Below the pieces are notes generated by a model. That model ran no database searches and was not told where the DNA came from. It worked only from the letters and a program-made list of their open reading frames with translations. From assembly GCA_028066595.1 (NCBI GenBank), contig JALCBJ010000012.1, positions 1 to 64,000 on the forward strand: DNA of 64,000 nt, written 5' to 3'. The translations under genes were made by a program, and so were the position numbers. This DNA comes from Thermoanaerobaculia bacterium (lineage in GTDB: Bacteria > Acidobacteriota > Thermoanaerobaculia > Multivoradales > J023). Of the stretch, positions 17,763 to 27,640 are shown piece by piece (position 1 is the stretch's first letter; each line of letters starts with the position of its first letter).

Positions 17763-19139
17763 ATGAAGACCATTCGCATAGGCAACGGCCAGGGCTTCTG
17801 GGGCGACAACGTCGACGCCCCGATCCGCCTTCTGCGTGGCGGAGACATCGACTACATCGGCATGGACTACCTCGCCGAGGTCACACTGTCGATCATGATG
17901 CGCCAGAAGCTCAAGGACCCGGCCAAAGGCTACGCCACCGATTTCGTGGATTTCATCCGTACCGTGCTGCCGGAGCTCCGGGAACGCGGCGTCCGTGTTT
18001 TGTCGAACGCGGGCGGACTCAATCCCCACGCTTGCCGAGAGCAGATCTTCGAAGCGGCACGCGAGCACGGCATCAGCGGACTGCGCGTCGGCGTCGTCGA
18101 GGGCGACGACCTGCTGCATCGACTGCCCGAGCTGATCGACTCCGGGCACGAGCTACGCAACATGGAGACCGATGAGCCGCTGACGCCACGGGTAGACAAG
18201 GTCAGCTCCGCCAACGCCTACCTCGGTGCCTCCCCCGTGGTAGAGGCTCTGGAACAGGGAGCCCACATCGTGCTCTGTGGCCGTGTCACCGACACGGCTC
18301 TGGCCCTGGCTCCCATGATCTACGAGTTCGGCTGGGATCGCGCGCGCTGGGATCTCATGGCAGCCGGTACCATCGCCGGCCATATTCTCGAATGTGGGCC
18401 ACAGTGCACCGGCGGCAACTTCACGCGATTCTGGGAAGTGCCCGATCTGTGGAACGTCGGCTATCCGGTGGTAGAGGCGCGGGAGGACGGTACCTTCACC
18501 GTCACCAAACATGCCGGCACGGGCGGTCTCGTGACGGTCGATACCGTGGCCGAGCAGCTGCTGTACGAGATGGGTAAGCCAGACGAGTACATCACCCCCG
18601 ACGTGGTGGCCGATTTCTCGTCCATCCAGTTGACCGATGCCGGGCAGGACCGGGTCGACGTCGCGGGAATCCGCGGTGGAGAAAACACGCCCTTCCTCAA
18701 AGTGTCGGCCTCATATCTCGCCGGGTTCAAGGCGTCGGGAACGTTGACGATCACCGGCCCGCGTGCGGTCGAGAAGGCCGAGCTGTGCGCTGACATCGTC
18801 TGGAAACGTCTGGAACGTGCCGGGGTGGTCTTCGGTGAGGAACATCGCGAGACCGAGGTGATAGGCACCGGAGCCTGTTTGCCGGGGGTCGAGACCAGCA
18901 GCTGTCCGGTGGATGACCCTGCCGAGGTGGTGTTGCGTCTTTCGGTGCGAGATCCCGAGTACCGAAACGTCGAGCGTTTCGGCAAGGAGCTGGCACCTTT
19001 GGTGACCTCCGGCCCACCCGGCGTCACCGGCTTCGCTGGTGGCCGACCCAAGCCGCAGCGGGTGGTCGCCTACTGGCCAGCGTTGATCGCACGAGAGCAG
19101 GTGGAGGATCACGTCCACGTCACCGTCGAGGAAGTCTGA
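17763..19139 (+). CDS. Acyclic terpene utilization AtuA family protein (DUF1446), N-terminal module
   Basis: IRIGNGQGFWGDNVDAPIRLLRGGDIDYIGMDYLAEVTLSIM, LSNAGGLNP, GRVTDTAL, GTIAGHILECGPQCTGGNF. Confidence 0.88.
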   Translation: MKTIRIGNGQGFWGDNVDAPIRLLRGGDIDYIGMDYLAEVTLSIMMRQKLKDPAKGYATDFVDFIRTVLPELRERGVRVLSNAGGLNPHACREQIFEAAREHGISGLRVGVVEGDDLLHRLPELIDSGHELRNMETDEPLTPRVDKVSSANAYLGASPVVEALEQGAHIVLCGRVTDTALALAPMIYEFGWDRARWDLMAAGTIAGHILECGPQCTGGNFTRFWEVPDLWNVGYPVVEAREDGTFTVTKHAGTGGLVTVDTVAEQLLYEMGKPDEYITPDVVADFSSIQLTDAGQDRVDVAGIRGGENTPFLKVSASYLAGFKASGTLTITGPRAVEKAELCADIVWKRLERAGVVFGEEHRETEVIGTGACLPGVETSSCPVDDPAEVVLRLSVRDPEYRNVERFGKELAPLVTSGPPGVTGFAGGRPKPQRVVAYWPALIAREQVEDHVHVTVEEV

Positions 19140-19140
19140 C

Positions 19141-19497
19141 ATGGCAGCCAAAAAAGTCCGACTTGCCGCGATCGCCCACGCCCGCTCCGGCGACAAGGGC
19201 GATGGTTCGAACGTCGGCCTCATCGCCGACCGTGCGGAGTTCTATCCGATCCTGCTGGAGGAGGTCACGGAAGAGCGGGTCAAAGAGCACTTTCGGGGCT
19301 TCGTCCATGGCAGGGTGGAGCGCTTCGAAGTGGCGAACCTCAAGGCCCTGAACTTTCTGCTTCACGATTCCCTCGGAGGAGGCGGTACCGAGAGCCTCAA
19401 GATCGACGCACAAGGAAAGACCCACGGGCAGGGCCTTCTGCAGATGGAGGTCCAGATACCCGAAGAGCTGCTCGGTCTGGTGCGAGATCGTCGATGA
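19141..19497 (+). CDS. AtuA-related C-terminal domain protein
   Basis: LAAIAHARSGDKGDGSNVGLIADRAEFYPIL...FEVANLKALNFLLHDSLGGGGTESLKIDAQGKTHGQGLLQMEV; 1 nt after the AtuA stop. Confidence 0.85.
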   Translation: MAAKKVRLAAIAHARSGDKGDGSNVGLIADRAEFYPILLEEVTEERVKEHFRGFVHGRVERFEVANLKALNFLLHDSLGGGGTESLKIDAQGKTHGQGLLQMEVQIPEELLGLVRDRR

Positions 19498-20306
19498 GCG
19501 TCTTCGATCGGGAGTGGCAGTTCCTTCAGGTCGAGCGCAAGGGTGAGAGCCCGGGAGATCTGCTTTGGGTGACCCTCGACAACACGGAGAAGGCGAACGC
19601 ACTGTCGCCGCCCCTGATCCAAGAGATCACCACGCTGTATGAATCGGATCTCCGGGCCGAGGGCATTCGCGCCGTCCTTCTGCGGGGAGCTGGAAAGAAC
19701 TTCTCGGCAGGAGCCGATCTCGAACACCTCGAATCGCTGCGCGATGCCGGCCCTGAAGACAACCAGGAAGACTCAGAGGCCCTGCGTCGCCTGTTCGCGT
19801 CGGTGCTTTGGCAGCCCGCGCTCACCGTGGCGGTGGTCCATGGAGCCTGTGTCGCCGGTGGCTGCGGCCTCGCCACGGCACACGACTACGTCGTAGCGTC
19901 TGCCGGTGCTCGCTTCCTCTACAGCGAGGTGAGAATCGGTTTCGTCGCGGGTCTGGTCGCTACCTATCTGCCTCTACGCGTCAAGGGTCGGGACCTGCGG
20001 GAGATGCTCCTGGACCCGCAGTTCCTCGATGCCGACCGCGCACTCGAAGTCGGTCTCGTCAATCGCGTCGCACCGCCAGATCAGCTGGATGAGACGGCCC
20101 ATACGTTGGCCGGGAACATCCTGCAGAACGCCAGCTCCGAGTCCATCGCCCGCACCAAGCTTCTGCTCCTCGATGCTGTCGGGCGTCCGCTCGAGGAGGC
20201 CCTGCATCGAGCCGCGCGGGTCAATGCCGAGTCGCGAGCGACCGACGACTGCCGACATGGGATCGCCACGTTCCTGAGGACGAAAAGGCCCCCGGTCTGG
20301 CGGTAG
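19494..20306 (+). CDS. Enoyl-CoA hydratase/isomerase family protein
   Basis: LRGAGKNFSAGADLEHL, VHGACVAGGCGLATAHDYVVAS; ATGA overlap with previous gene. Confidence 0.88.
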   Translation: MSVFDREWQFLQVERKGESPGDLLWVTLDNTEKANALSPPLIQEITTLYESDLRAEGIRAVLLRGAGKNFSAGADLEHLESLRDAGPEDNQEDSEALRRLFASVLWQPALTVAVVHGACVAGGCGLATAHDYVVASAGARFLYSEVRIGFVAGLVATYLPLRVKGRDLREMLLDPQFLDADRALEVGLVNRVAPPDQLDETAHTLAGNILQNASSESIARTKLLLLDAVGRPLEEALHRAARVNAESRATDDCRHGIATFLRTKRPPVWR

Positions 20307-20338
20307 CGGCTCGCTCGAGCCGTCAATATGACGACGGT

Positions 20339-20562
20339 AAGCCCGCCAGCCCATAGAGTTGACGGCACCGCTGGAACCGCAGGCGTCTCGCCTGCAGCCT
20401 TTGCGTCCTACGCCAAGTCGCCAGCCCGATGATTGACGGGATCGCAGCGACCGCAGGCGTCTCGCCCGCCTTTGCGTCCTACGACAAGCCCGCCAGCCCA
20501 TTGAGTTGACGGCACCCGCTGGGACCGCAGGCGTCTCGCCTGCTGCCTTGGCGCTTCAAGAC
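20339..20562. repeat. Three degenerate ~71-77 bp tandem units, each with the palindrome GCAGGCGTCTCGCCYGC
   Basis: Units at 20339-20414, 20415-20485 and 20486-20562 share AAGyCsGCCAGCCC..TGACGG...ACCGCAGGCGTCTCGCC..GCCTT.GCG. Confidence 0.85.
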
Positions 20563-22463
20563 AAACCTGCCAGAGCCCGACGCCACCGTTCGCGCGACAT
20601 CTCCAGTCCACCCAGGCGGCTCCGAGCGGTCCACAACGGGCCGAGCTTCTCCAGCAGCTCCTCCAGCCGTGCCGAAATGCGCCGGCGCTCGCCACTGGGA
20701 AGCTGCCGGAGCGGTACGTCGACGCCTACTTGTAGGCGGACCTCGGCGAGGTCGGCGCCGAGGTCCAGCATGTCTGCCGCCCAGGCCAGCTCGCGGGCGA
20801 TTGTGCCGGTACCCGGAGGCCGTAGAGCGGCTAGCCGCTCGCGGGTCGTCGTGAGCCCGCGGGCCGTCATACCGCCAGAACGCCGCTCGGCGAACGATCG
20901 GTCGGCGAAAAGGAGCTGAAAGAAGAGGGGTGAGCCATTCAATGATTCGGCCCCTGTCAGACGGTGGACGTCGCCCAGCTCGACGACCGTACCGCCGAGT
21001 GGTTCATCGAGAACGTGTAGATCGAGGAATGTCGCCAGGTCGCCGGGCGTGAGTCGATGCTCGACCATGCCGTCGCGCGTCGGTAGGTCCGTGTTCCATG
21101 CGGTGTCGGCACCGGCTACGAGACCGGGTAGACAGACGGGCGGTGGTTGGAGGTGCCCGTGGTCGCCCCAATCGCACAGCAGGTAGCCGTCCGCGCCATG
21201 CGACCGGGCCGAAGCTGCTGCGCGGGCAGTATTGCTCAGCGTGTTGTGGGTACGGCCCGTGAAGCTGTTCCACGACGAAGTACCGGGACATACCCAGAAG
21301 TCCAGGCCTGTGCGCGCTTTCGCAGCAGCCAACTTGCCACAGACGGCATCCCAGTCGTGGTCCGCTTCGTAGCCCCAGGCCAGCGCGACGGCATCGGCCG
21401 GAATGTCGGGCAGACACTCCGGTTGCTCCATCACGACATCGCCCCAGAAAAGAAGGCGCCGCCCGTGCTCGGCGGCCAATCCGTGGACCTGGTTGAGAAA
21501 GTCGAGGTAGATGCGTTCCTTGCCGAGCCGCTCGCACGCTTCCCTCGAGCGCCCGAGGCCGAGATCGAGGGTTTCGTCGAAGCCAACGTTGAAGAATGGG
21601 CCTTTGGGAAAGCTCGGCAGCAGCTGGCCATAGAGATCCCGTAGCAAGTCGAGACTGCCGGGGTCGAGCGGGCACAAGCTGAAGGGCTCGGGGTCGGGTG
21701 AAAAGGGATGCACGATGCCGTCGGGACACTCCGCTAGGCGACGATAGGGCTCGTGAATCAGCCAGCGGTGCAGGTGTCCGAAGCTGTTCTGGTTGGGTAC
21801 CAGCTCGATGTGGCGCTCCGTGCACCACGACGCCAGGACGCAGATTTCTTCTGGCGTCAACGGATCGAAGCCCTGCCACACCGCCTCGTGGCTTCGGTAG
21901 GCGAAGGCGTGTTCCAGGTAGAGCTGGAGTTGGTTGAATTTGAGCGAGGCCAGCCGTTCTATCAGCTGTTCTAGCTCCTCCATAGAGGGAACGCGGTTGC
22001 GACTCACGTCGAGCTGGAAGCCTCGTACAACGAAGTCGGGACGGTCGTCCACTTCGATACCCGGGACATCTCGTCGTGAGTCGTGGGCGTGGAGCCACTG
22101 CGCCAGCGTCGACGCGCCGTGCGCCAGGCCCGCAGCGGACCGAGCCGCGATGCGGACGCCGCCTTCATCGAGGCGCAAGTGGTAGCTCTCGCTGCAGGTG
22201 TCCGCGTTCTCCGTCCGCTCGAAGACGATATCGGCGTCGGACGCCGATTCCACCTGCTCGATCACACCGAGGGCCCCCGACAGACGCCGCCACGCTGGCT
22301 CGCCGGCCTCAGAGCCGCCAGCGATCCTGGCCTCGTGCTCCAGCCGCCAGGAGACATCGAGCCGCCGAACTGACTTGGGTCTGGGTACGAGAAGTAGGGA
22401 CGGATCGAAGCACATGTCTTGTCGGAGTCTTTCCTTGACAGGGCCCGTCGGGCCGCGGATCAT
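20556..22463 (-). CDS. Glycoside hydrolase family 20-like protein (beta-hexosaminidase-type)
   Basis: LVPRPKSV N-terminus, AARSAAGLAHGASTLAQWL, VRGFQLDVSRNRVPSMEELEQLIERLASLKFNQLQLYLEHAFAY, FFNVGFDETLDLG catalytic DE. Confidence 0.78.
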   Translation of the reverse strand: MIRGPTGPVKERLRQDMCFDPSLLLVPRPKSVRRLDVSWRLEHEARIAGGSEAGEPAWRRLSGALGVIEQVESASDADIVFERTENADTCSESYHLRLDEGGVRIAARSAAGLAHGASTLAQWLHAHDSRRDVPGIEVDDRPDFVVRGFQLDVSRNRVPSMEELEQLIERLASLKFNQLQLYLEHAFAYRSHEAVWQGFDPLTPEEICVLASWCTERHIELVPNQNSFGHLHRWLIHEPYRRLAECPDGIVHPFSPDPEPFSLCPLDPGSLDLLRDLYGQLLPSFPKGPFFNVGFDETLDLGLGRSREACERLGKERIYLDFLNQVHGLAAEHGRRLLFWGDVVMEQPECLPDIPADAVALAWGYEADHDWDAVCGKLAAAKARTGLDFWVCPGTSSWNSFTGRTHNTLSNTARAAASARSHGADGYLLCDWGDHGHLQPPPVCLPGLVAGADTAWNTDLPTRDGMVEHRLTPGDLATFLDLHVLDEPLGGTVVELGDVHRLTGAESLNGSPLFFQLLFADRSFAERRSGGMTARGLTTTRERLAALRPPGTGTIARELAWAADMLDLGADLAEVRLQVGVDVPLRQLPSGERRRISARLEELLEKLGPLWTARSRLGGLEMSRERWRRALAGLS

Positions 22464-22477
22464 GAGAGGCCGAGCAT

Positions 22478-25039
22478 ATGACGCACCCGAGGAGAGCCGT
22501 CTTGACCGATCCTGAAGAGATCCATATCGAACTCGAAGACGATGTCTTTGCGTTGCGCTTCAAGACGATTCGTCAGCGCTTCGCGACCTACGTTCTCGAG
22601 AGTCATCCGTTCGCGCTGGAGCCTGCGGTCGAGGCGATCGACGTGGCACAGGAGAAAGCGACGGATCAGCTCCTGATGGAGGGTCTGGTCGACCGGGTGT
22701 CCATGATCGAGGCCTTGCGCCTACCGTTTCGCCAGGCGTTGACCTCGCGGATCGAGCCCGATCAGGTCAAGTATCTCGACGAGACCACGCCAGGTGTAGG
22801 ACCCGGAACGCGCCTCGGCCAGGAGATATCTCGCTTGATCGACGACTGTGATGGCTTCTTGCGTCGCGAGTCGTTGACTGCATCACTGAGTCCCGACGAA
22901 CGACGCGAGCTGTTGGCGGGTATGGTGCTGACCCGCGCCGTCGACAACCGACTCAAGCAGCTGTTTCTCGGCGGCGAGGTGCGTTGGGGCAACAAGAGCT
23001 TTCAAGGCAAAGGATTCCGGTCACTCGGCCAGGAGGCGATCTACGGAGCGTGCTTGCGCCTGCGCCGAGGAGACGACTATCGTCTCGACGGTGTTTGGAG
23101 CGGGGACATCATTGCGCCGCTGATACGGGACGTAGGCGCTGCTCTGGCCATGCATCCCGCGCCCGAGATGGTGCGCAACATCCTGTCGGCACAGATGGCC
23201 AAGGCCGGCCCGCCGATGGACGGACGGGACTTCCACATCGGTGACTTGTCCCGAGGTGTCCTGCCTCCGGCTTCGCCGTTGTCGATCTCTTCGCTCAATG
23301 TCGCCGGTATCGCGCTCGCGCTGTCGCGAGAGCCGGCGGCGTCGGACGGAGACGGCCGCGTCGCCGTGGCGTTCATCGGCGAGGGTGGTTCCTCGCTCGG
23401 CGAATGGCACGAGGCGATCAATGCCTGTGCAGCCCGTGCGCTGCCGGCCGTCTTCTGCGTCCAGAACAATCAGACCGCGTTGTCGACGCCGCTGCGCGAT
23501 CAGACCGCGACTCGTGTCTTTGCTGACAAGGCATTGGGTTACGGCATTCCCGGTGTGACCATCGATGGTACCGATCCCGAAGCCGTCACCTCTGCCTTTG
23601 CGTGGGCTGCCGAAAGAGCTCGGCGCGGGCTCGGGCCGGTGCTCATCGAGCTGGTGTGCATGCGTATGTGCGGTCATGCCCACCATGACGACATGCTTTA
23701 CGTGGGTAAGGAGCCTCCTGCGGGCTGGGACTACCCCGAGCTTCAGGAGGGCGGCTATGCCGACGCCGTCGCCTGGGAGTATTGGTCGGATCGCGATCCT
23801 CTGAAGCTCTATGCCGACCGGCTGAAGAACGAGGGCGTCATCTCTTCTACCGACTTCGATGATTGGAAACAGGAGTCGGAACAGTTGGTGGAGCAGGAAG
23901 CCAAGAGTGTGATCGGGGCCGACTGGCCCGACACTGCGACTGTAGGCCGACGCGTCTATGTCCATGGGCCGGAGGAGAGTCGCCGTGAGCCCCTCGACCC
24001 CCGGCATCTGCTCGAGCCAGGCTTGCCAGAGATCGAGGAGTCGCTGCCTTTCGACGCCAACGGCACGACCTTTCTCGAAGCGGTCATGCTGGGTGTGGGA
24101 GACGCATTGGAATCCGACGCACGGGTGTTCCTCTACGGAGAAGACGTAGGCGGCGACTACGGCAATGCGTTTCTCCTCCTGCGTCCGCTGCTGGAGAAGT
24201 ATCGCGATCGCATTCTCAACTCCACGCTCTCCGAGGGAGCCACCTTGGGCGTCGCCACAGGAGCGGCTCTGGCCGGCCTACGACCGATCGCCGAGATCCA
24301 GTTCAACGACTTCGTGGCCAGTGGTTTCAACCAGCTGGTCAACAACGCCGCCAAGATCCACTATCGCTGGGGCGGCGAAGTGCCGATCGTGGTGAGGATG
24401 CCGTGGGGAGGCTTGCGCTCCGCAGGGCCCTATCATTCGCAGAACACAGAGGCGTGGTTCTATCGCACACCCGGATTGAAGATCGTTGCGCCGTCGACGC
24501 CTCAGGATGCGCGTGCCTTGCTCGCCACAGGCATCGCCGATCCCGACCCGGTTCTCTACTACGAGCACATCGCCCTCTATCGCGAACCGAAGATCAAGCA
24601 GCGGTTGCCCGAAGATCCGCCAGGGCCGCTGCCTCTGGGGCGCGCCGCTTTGCGCCGGGCTGGCGAAGATCTAGCCATCATTTCCTATGGCGCGTACGTC
24701 CACCGGGCTCTCGAAGTGGCCGGCAGGCTCGCGCAGGACGGGATCGAGGCTGCGGTGTTGGATCTTCGTTCCCTCATGCCGCTCGACAAAGAGGCCGTTT
24801 TGCGGGTCGCAGCGACCTGCGCTCGCGTCCTCATCGTGCACGAAGACACCCGGCGAGGCTCCATCGGCGAGAGCCTGGCGGCGATGATTCAGGAAGAAGC
24901 CTTCGAATACCTCGACGCACCTATCCGTGTCGTCGCCGCCCTCGACACGCCGGTGCCCTACTCCCCTCCACTAGAAGCTGCATTCCTGCCGAGTCTCGAG
25001 GACATAGAACGAGCAGCTCGGGCGCTGTTGGACTACTGA
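22478..25039 (+). CDS. Fused E1 alpha-beta 2-oxoacid dehydrogenase (branched-chain/pyruvate type, ThDP-dependent)
   Basis: Alpha-type GEGGSSLGEWHEAINACAARALPAVFCVQNNQTALSTPL and CGHAHHDD; beta-type LYGEDVGGDYGNAF, TLSEGATLGVATGAALAGLRPIAEIQFNDF in one ORF. Confidence 0.92.
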   Translation: MTHPRRAVLTDPEEIHIELEDDVFALRFKTIRQRFATYVLESHPFALEPAVEAIDVAQEKATDQLLMEGLVDRVSMIEALRLPFRQALTSRIEPDQVKYLDETTPGVGPGTRLGQEISRLIDDCDGFLRRESLTASLSPDERRELLAGMVLTRAVDNRLKQLFLGGEVRWGNKSFQGKGFRSLGQEAIYGACLRLRRGDDYRLDGVWSGDIIAPLIRDVGAALAMHPAPEMVRNILSAQMAKAGPPMDGRDFHIGDLSRGVLPPASPLSISSLNVAGIALALSREPAASDGDGRVAVAFIGEGGSSLGEWHEAINACAARALPAVFCVQNNQTALSTPLRDQTATRVFADKALGYGIPGVTIDGTDPEAVTSAFAWAAERARRGLGPVLIELVCMRMCGHAHHDDMLYVGKEPPAGWDYPELQEGGYADAVAWEYWSDRDPLKLYADRLKNEGVISSTDFDDWKQESEQLVEQEAKSVIGADWPDTATVGRRVYVHGPEESRREPLDPRHLLEPGLPEIEESLPFDANGTTFLEAVMLGVGDALESDARVFLYGEDVGGDYGNAFLLLRPLLEKYRDRILNSTLSEGATLGVATGAALAGLRPIAEIQFNDFVASGFNQLVNNAAKIHYRWGGEVPIVVRMPWGGLRSAGPYHSQNTEAWFYRTPGLKIVAPSTPQDARALLATGIADPDPVLYYEHIALYREPKIKQRLPEDPPGPLPLGRAALRRAGEDLAIISYGAYVHRALEVAGRLAQDGIEAAVLDLRSLMPLDKEAVLRVAATCARVLIVHEDTRRGSIGESLAAMIQEEAFEYLDAPIRVVAALDTPVPYSPPLEAAFLPSLEDIERAARALLDY

Positions 25040-25084
25040 GCTCATAACGCGCAGCGAACCACGCGCGATCACGTCGTTCTGTGG

Positions 25085-26898
25085 CTACAGCGTCTTCAAG
25101 TACTCGACGAGTGCCCACCGTTCCTCGTCCGACAGGTCGGTTCCGTATTCGTGCCCGGCGTTCGACCCACCCGTCGACGAAGCATCGTAGGTGAAGACAG
25201 GATCGGAAGTGGTGGTGACGTAGCCGACCCGTTTCGGATCGTAGGCACGATCTCCGAGCTGGAAGCCGTCGGTTCTTTCGGCCGAAGGCAGCAGCAGGTC
25301 GTAGAGGGTGGGACGGAGCCGTTGTGTAGATAGGGAGCTGTGGACCAGATGCCGTCGAGCTGGCGGGCTTGGTACTCGCCTGTGCCTCTCCAGACCGGAT
25401 GCGGTACCTCATAGCTATCTCGCTCCTCCTGCGTCACACCGGCGGCATCGAAGGCGAAGTCCATTAGAGGTACGACCTTTTCGGGGAGGGCGACCCAGAA
25501 ATCCTGGCCGTCCTGTGGTCGCAGGAAGTTCTCGGCTCTCGTCGGGTCGGTGGCCACTTCGTCCGTCGGAAAGAGCGTTCCCTCGCGGGCGTGGTGGCAG
25601 TGCAGACATTGGGCCTGAAAGAGTGCTTTGCCTCGCTCGGCTTTCGCGGAGTCGATTTCTCCTAGCTGGTCTTCCGGCCACGGCGGCGCCACGATCTTGT
25701 CGAGCAGATCCTCCAGCGCGAAGATGGCACGTGGATGCAACGACGACACGTTCGTGTCCGGATCGATGTAGGCGCCCAGTGCGAGCGCCTGGGCCACGTT
25801 GCGCTGCAGCACAGAGTTCGTATTGCCATCGGCGTGGTACCACACGAACTCGTCGGCCCAGTAGAGATGCGGAATGCTCGTGGGAGCCGTGAGTGGGGTC
25901 GCGGAGAAGAAGACGGTGTTGCGGATGATGCCCCACGGATCATCGCGCCCTGGACCGGGAGTCGGCGTCTCGGGATTCTCGATCGCGGTGATGGCGAAGA
26001 GCGCGAGCTGGATCCGGTTCTCGAGCAACGCGCGGTAGCGGGCCAGGAACTCGAGGATGCCTTGGATATCGCTCCGTACGGTTTCGGTGGCTTGTAGAGT
26101 GCTGGCGACGTCATCGGCGAGATGTTCCACAGGAGCTCTCTCGCCTTGCCGCAGGATCGGAGCAAACTGGCGGCCCAGGGCGCGGGCCGCTTCATCTCTG
26201 GGTTCCTCGACGTCGTTCTTCACGGCATCGGCGTAGGGACGTAAAAAGTCGCGCATCGATTCGGTGGACATGGTTTCGTCGTCCGTGGACAATGCGGCCA
26301 TCAGAGAATTGCCCGTAGCTCCGGATGGCTGTTCGAGACTGAGCAGGCGCCAGACGAACAACAGCGTTTCCACGGGATCTCCGAGCATCGCGATCACCGA
26401 GTCCTTCGCGGCTACGGCGAACGCCTCGATGTCGGCCAGATTGGGCGCGCCGTCGATGCGCAGTGCCACGCGGCTGCCGTCCTCTTGCTCCACCTCGATC
26501 TGGCCGGTGTGACACGCTGCGCAGTTGACGCCTGCGAACTCCGTTTTGAGCAAGGAGAACTGGGGCACTCCCGTTGTCCACCCGACGGGCAGGCCGTATG
26601 GATTGTCCGGGCCCGCAGGGCTCGGCAGAAATCCATAGGCAGGTAGCGACTTGTCGAAGGTCTCCCCGGTGTTGACGTCCTTGAGCGCTCGTAGGATGGA
26701 AACCGGTACGAGGTCGCTGCCCTCCGAGGTGCGGCGCCAGAGCTTGCGCTCGTCCGGCGTCAGGCCCGTCGCCAGGTCGACGAGCACCATTGGCTGGGCC
26801 GGTACCGGACGCGGCGGCAGGTCATCTTCGCGGCATCCACTGCATGAGGACAGCAAGAAGCCGACTCCGAGGGCAACGAGAAAACACAGAGTACGCAT
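25085..26898 (-). pseudogene. Di-heme cytochrome c (peroxidase-like) lipoprotein with an apparent 1-nt frameshift near 25306-25313
   Basis: CAACHTG and CLHCHH heme motifs; QLDGIWSTAPYLHNGSVP, then the other frame continues TLYDLLLPSAERTDGFQLGDRAYDPKRVGYVTTTSDPVFTYDASSTGGSNAGHEYGTDLSDEERWALVEYLKTL*. Confidence 0.8.
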
Positions 26899-26980
26899 GG
26901 CGACTCCTGACACGTGGGTACAGGCGAGTTGCAGGCTCTTCGCGGACCTGCGCAGACGAGTTGTGGAAGCTGAGGAGAGT

Positions 26981-27610
26981 CTACACTCGCCCGCTGGCGT
27001 GCCGCTTCTCGAGATCCTGGACGGCGAGATCGAGCCATAGCTCGTACCAGGTCAGAAAGTCCGTACGCTCTTCGCGGTGGAAGAACGGGTCGGGGTAGAT
27101 TCCGCCATCGTTGCATCGATCGTCGACCCAGACATTCCCGTACTCATCGCCGTTTACCACCAGATTCAGCGAGATTCCGCAGCCGTAGTTGGCGATGCGG
27201 ATCAGTCCGCAGACCCATTTCGGATCGAAGTACTCGTCTTCTATCGATTCGTACCGCTCGTCACCTTCGATCTGGAGGTCCATGTTCCATGCTTTCTGAT
27301 GAGGAAATGGAGCACCGAGATCGATCGGTCCCGACTTGGAGTCCAGGTCGTCGTAGGTGCCGTTCTCGAGCGGTTCGAGCCCGTACCAGGGACCAGCACC
27401 GCCGTTGCCAAGTCGGGTGACGAAGGCACGGTAGCCCGAGGGCAGGCCAACGCCGTGCGTCGACTCGAACGCTGCGACAGCCTCTTCGCTGGCCACGGGG
27501 TTCAAGCGGTAGCTGTGTTTCGCGGCTCCGAATCCGGTCAGATCCGGATCGAGGCGGCGAAGCACCGCGAGCTGTTCGTCGATCGTCTTCAGCCTTTCTG
27601 AAGTCTCCAT
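26981..27610 (-). CDS. SMI1/KNR4 (SUKH) family protein
   Basis: GLPSGYRAFVTRLGNGGAGPWYGLEPLE ... YGCGISLNLVVNGDEYGNVWVDDRCNDGGIYPD. Confidence 0.82.
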   Translation of the reverse strand: METSERLKTIDEQLAVLRRLDPDLTGFGAAKHSYRLNPVASEEAVAAFESTHGVGLPSGYRAFVTRLGNGGAGPWYGLEPLENGTYDDLDSKSGPIDLGAPFPHQKAWNMDLQIEGDERYESIEDEYFDPKWVCGLIRIANYGCGISLNLVVNGDEYGNVWVDDRCNDGGIYPDPFFHREERTDFLTWYELWLDLAVQDLEKRHASGRV

Positions 27611-27640
27611 CGAACCAAGCCTATGAGGTCTCGAACTCGG

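Noticed and set aside
19974-20501. Minus-strand ORF with repeated MGWRA.RR peptides
   Set aside because: Product of the tandem DNA repeat at 20339-20562 and antisense of the ECH gene, not a real protein.
20339-20562. Possible CRISPR array
   Set aside because: Units are contiguous degenerate tandem repeats with no spacers of uniform length and no cas genes.
23021-24007. 328-aa minus-strand ORF inside the E1 fusion gene
   Set aside because: Antisense artefact, no recognisable domain.
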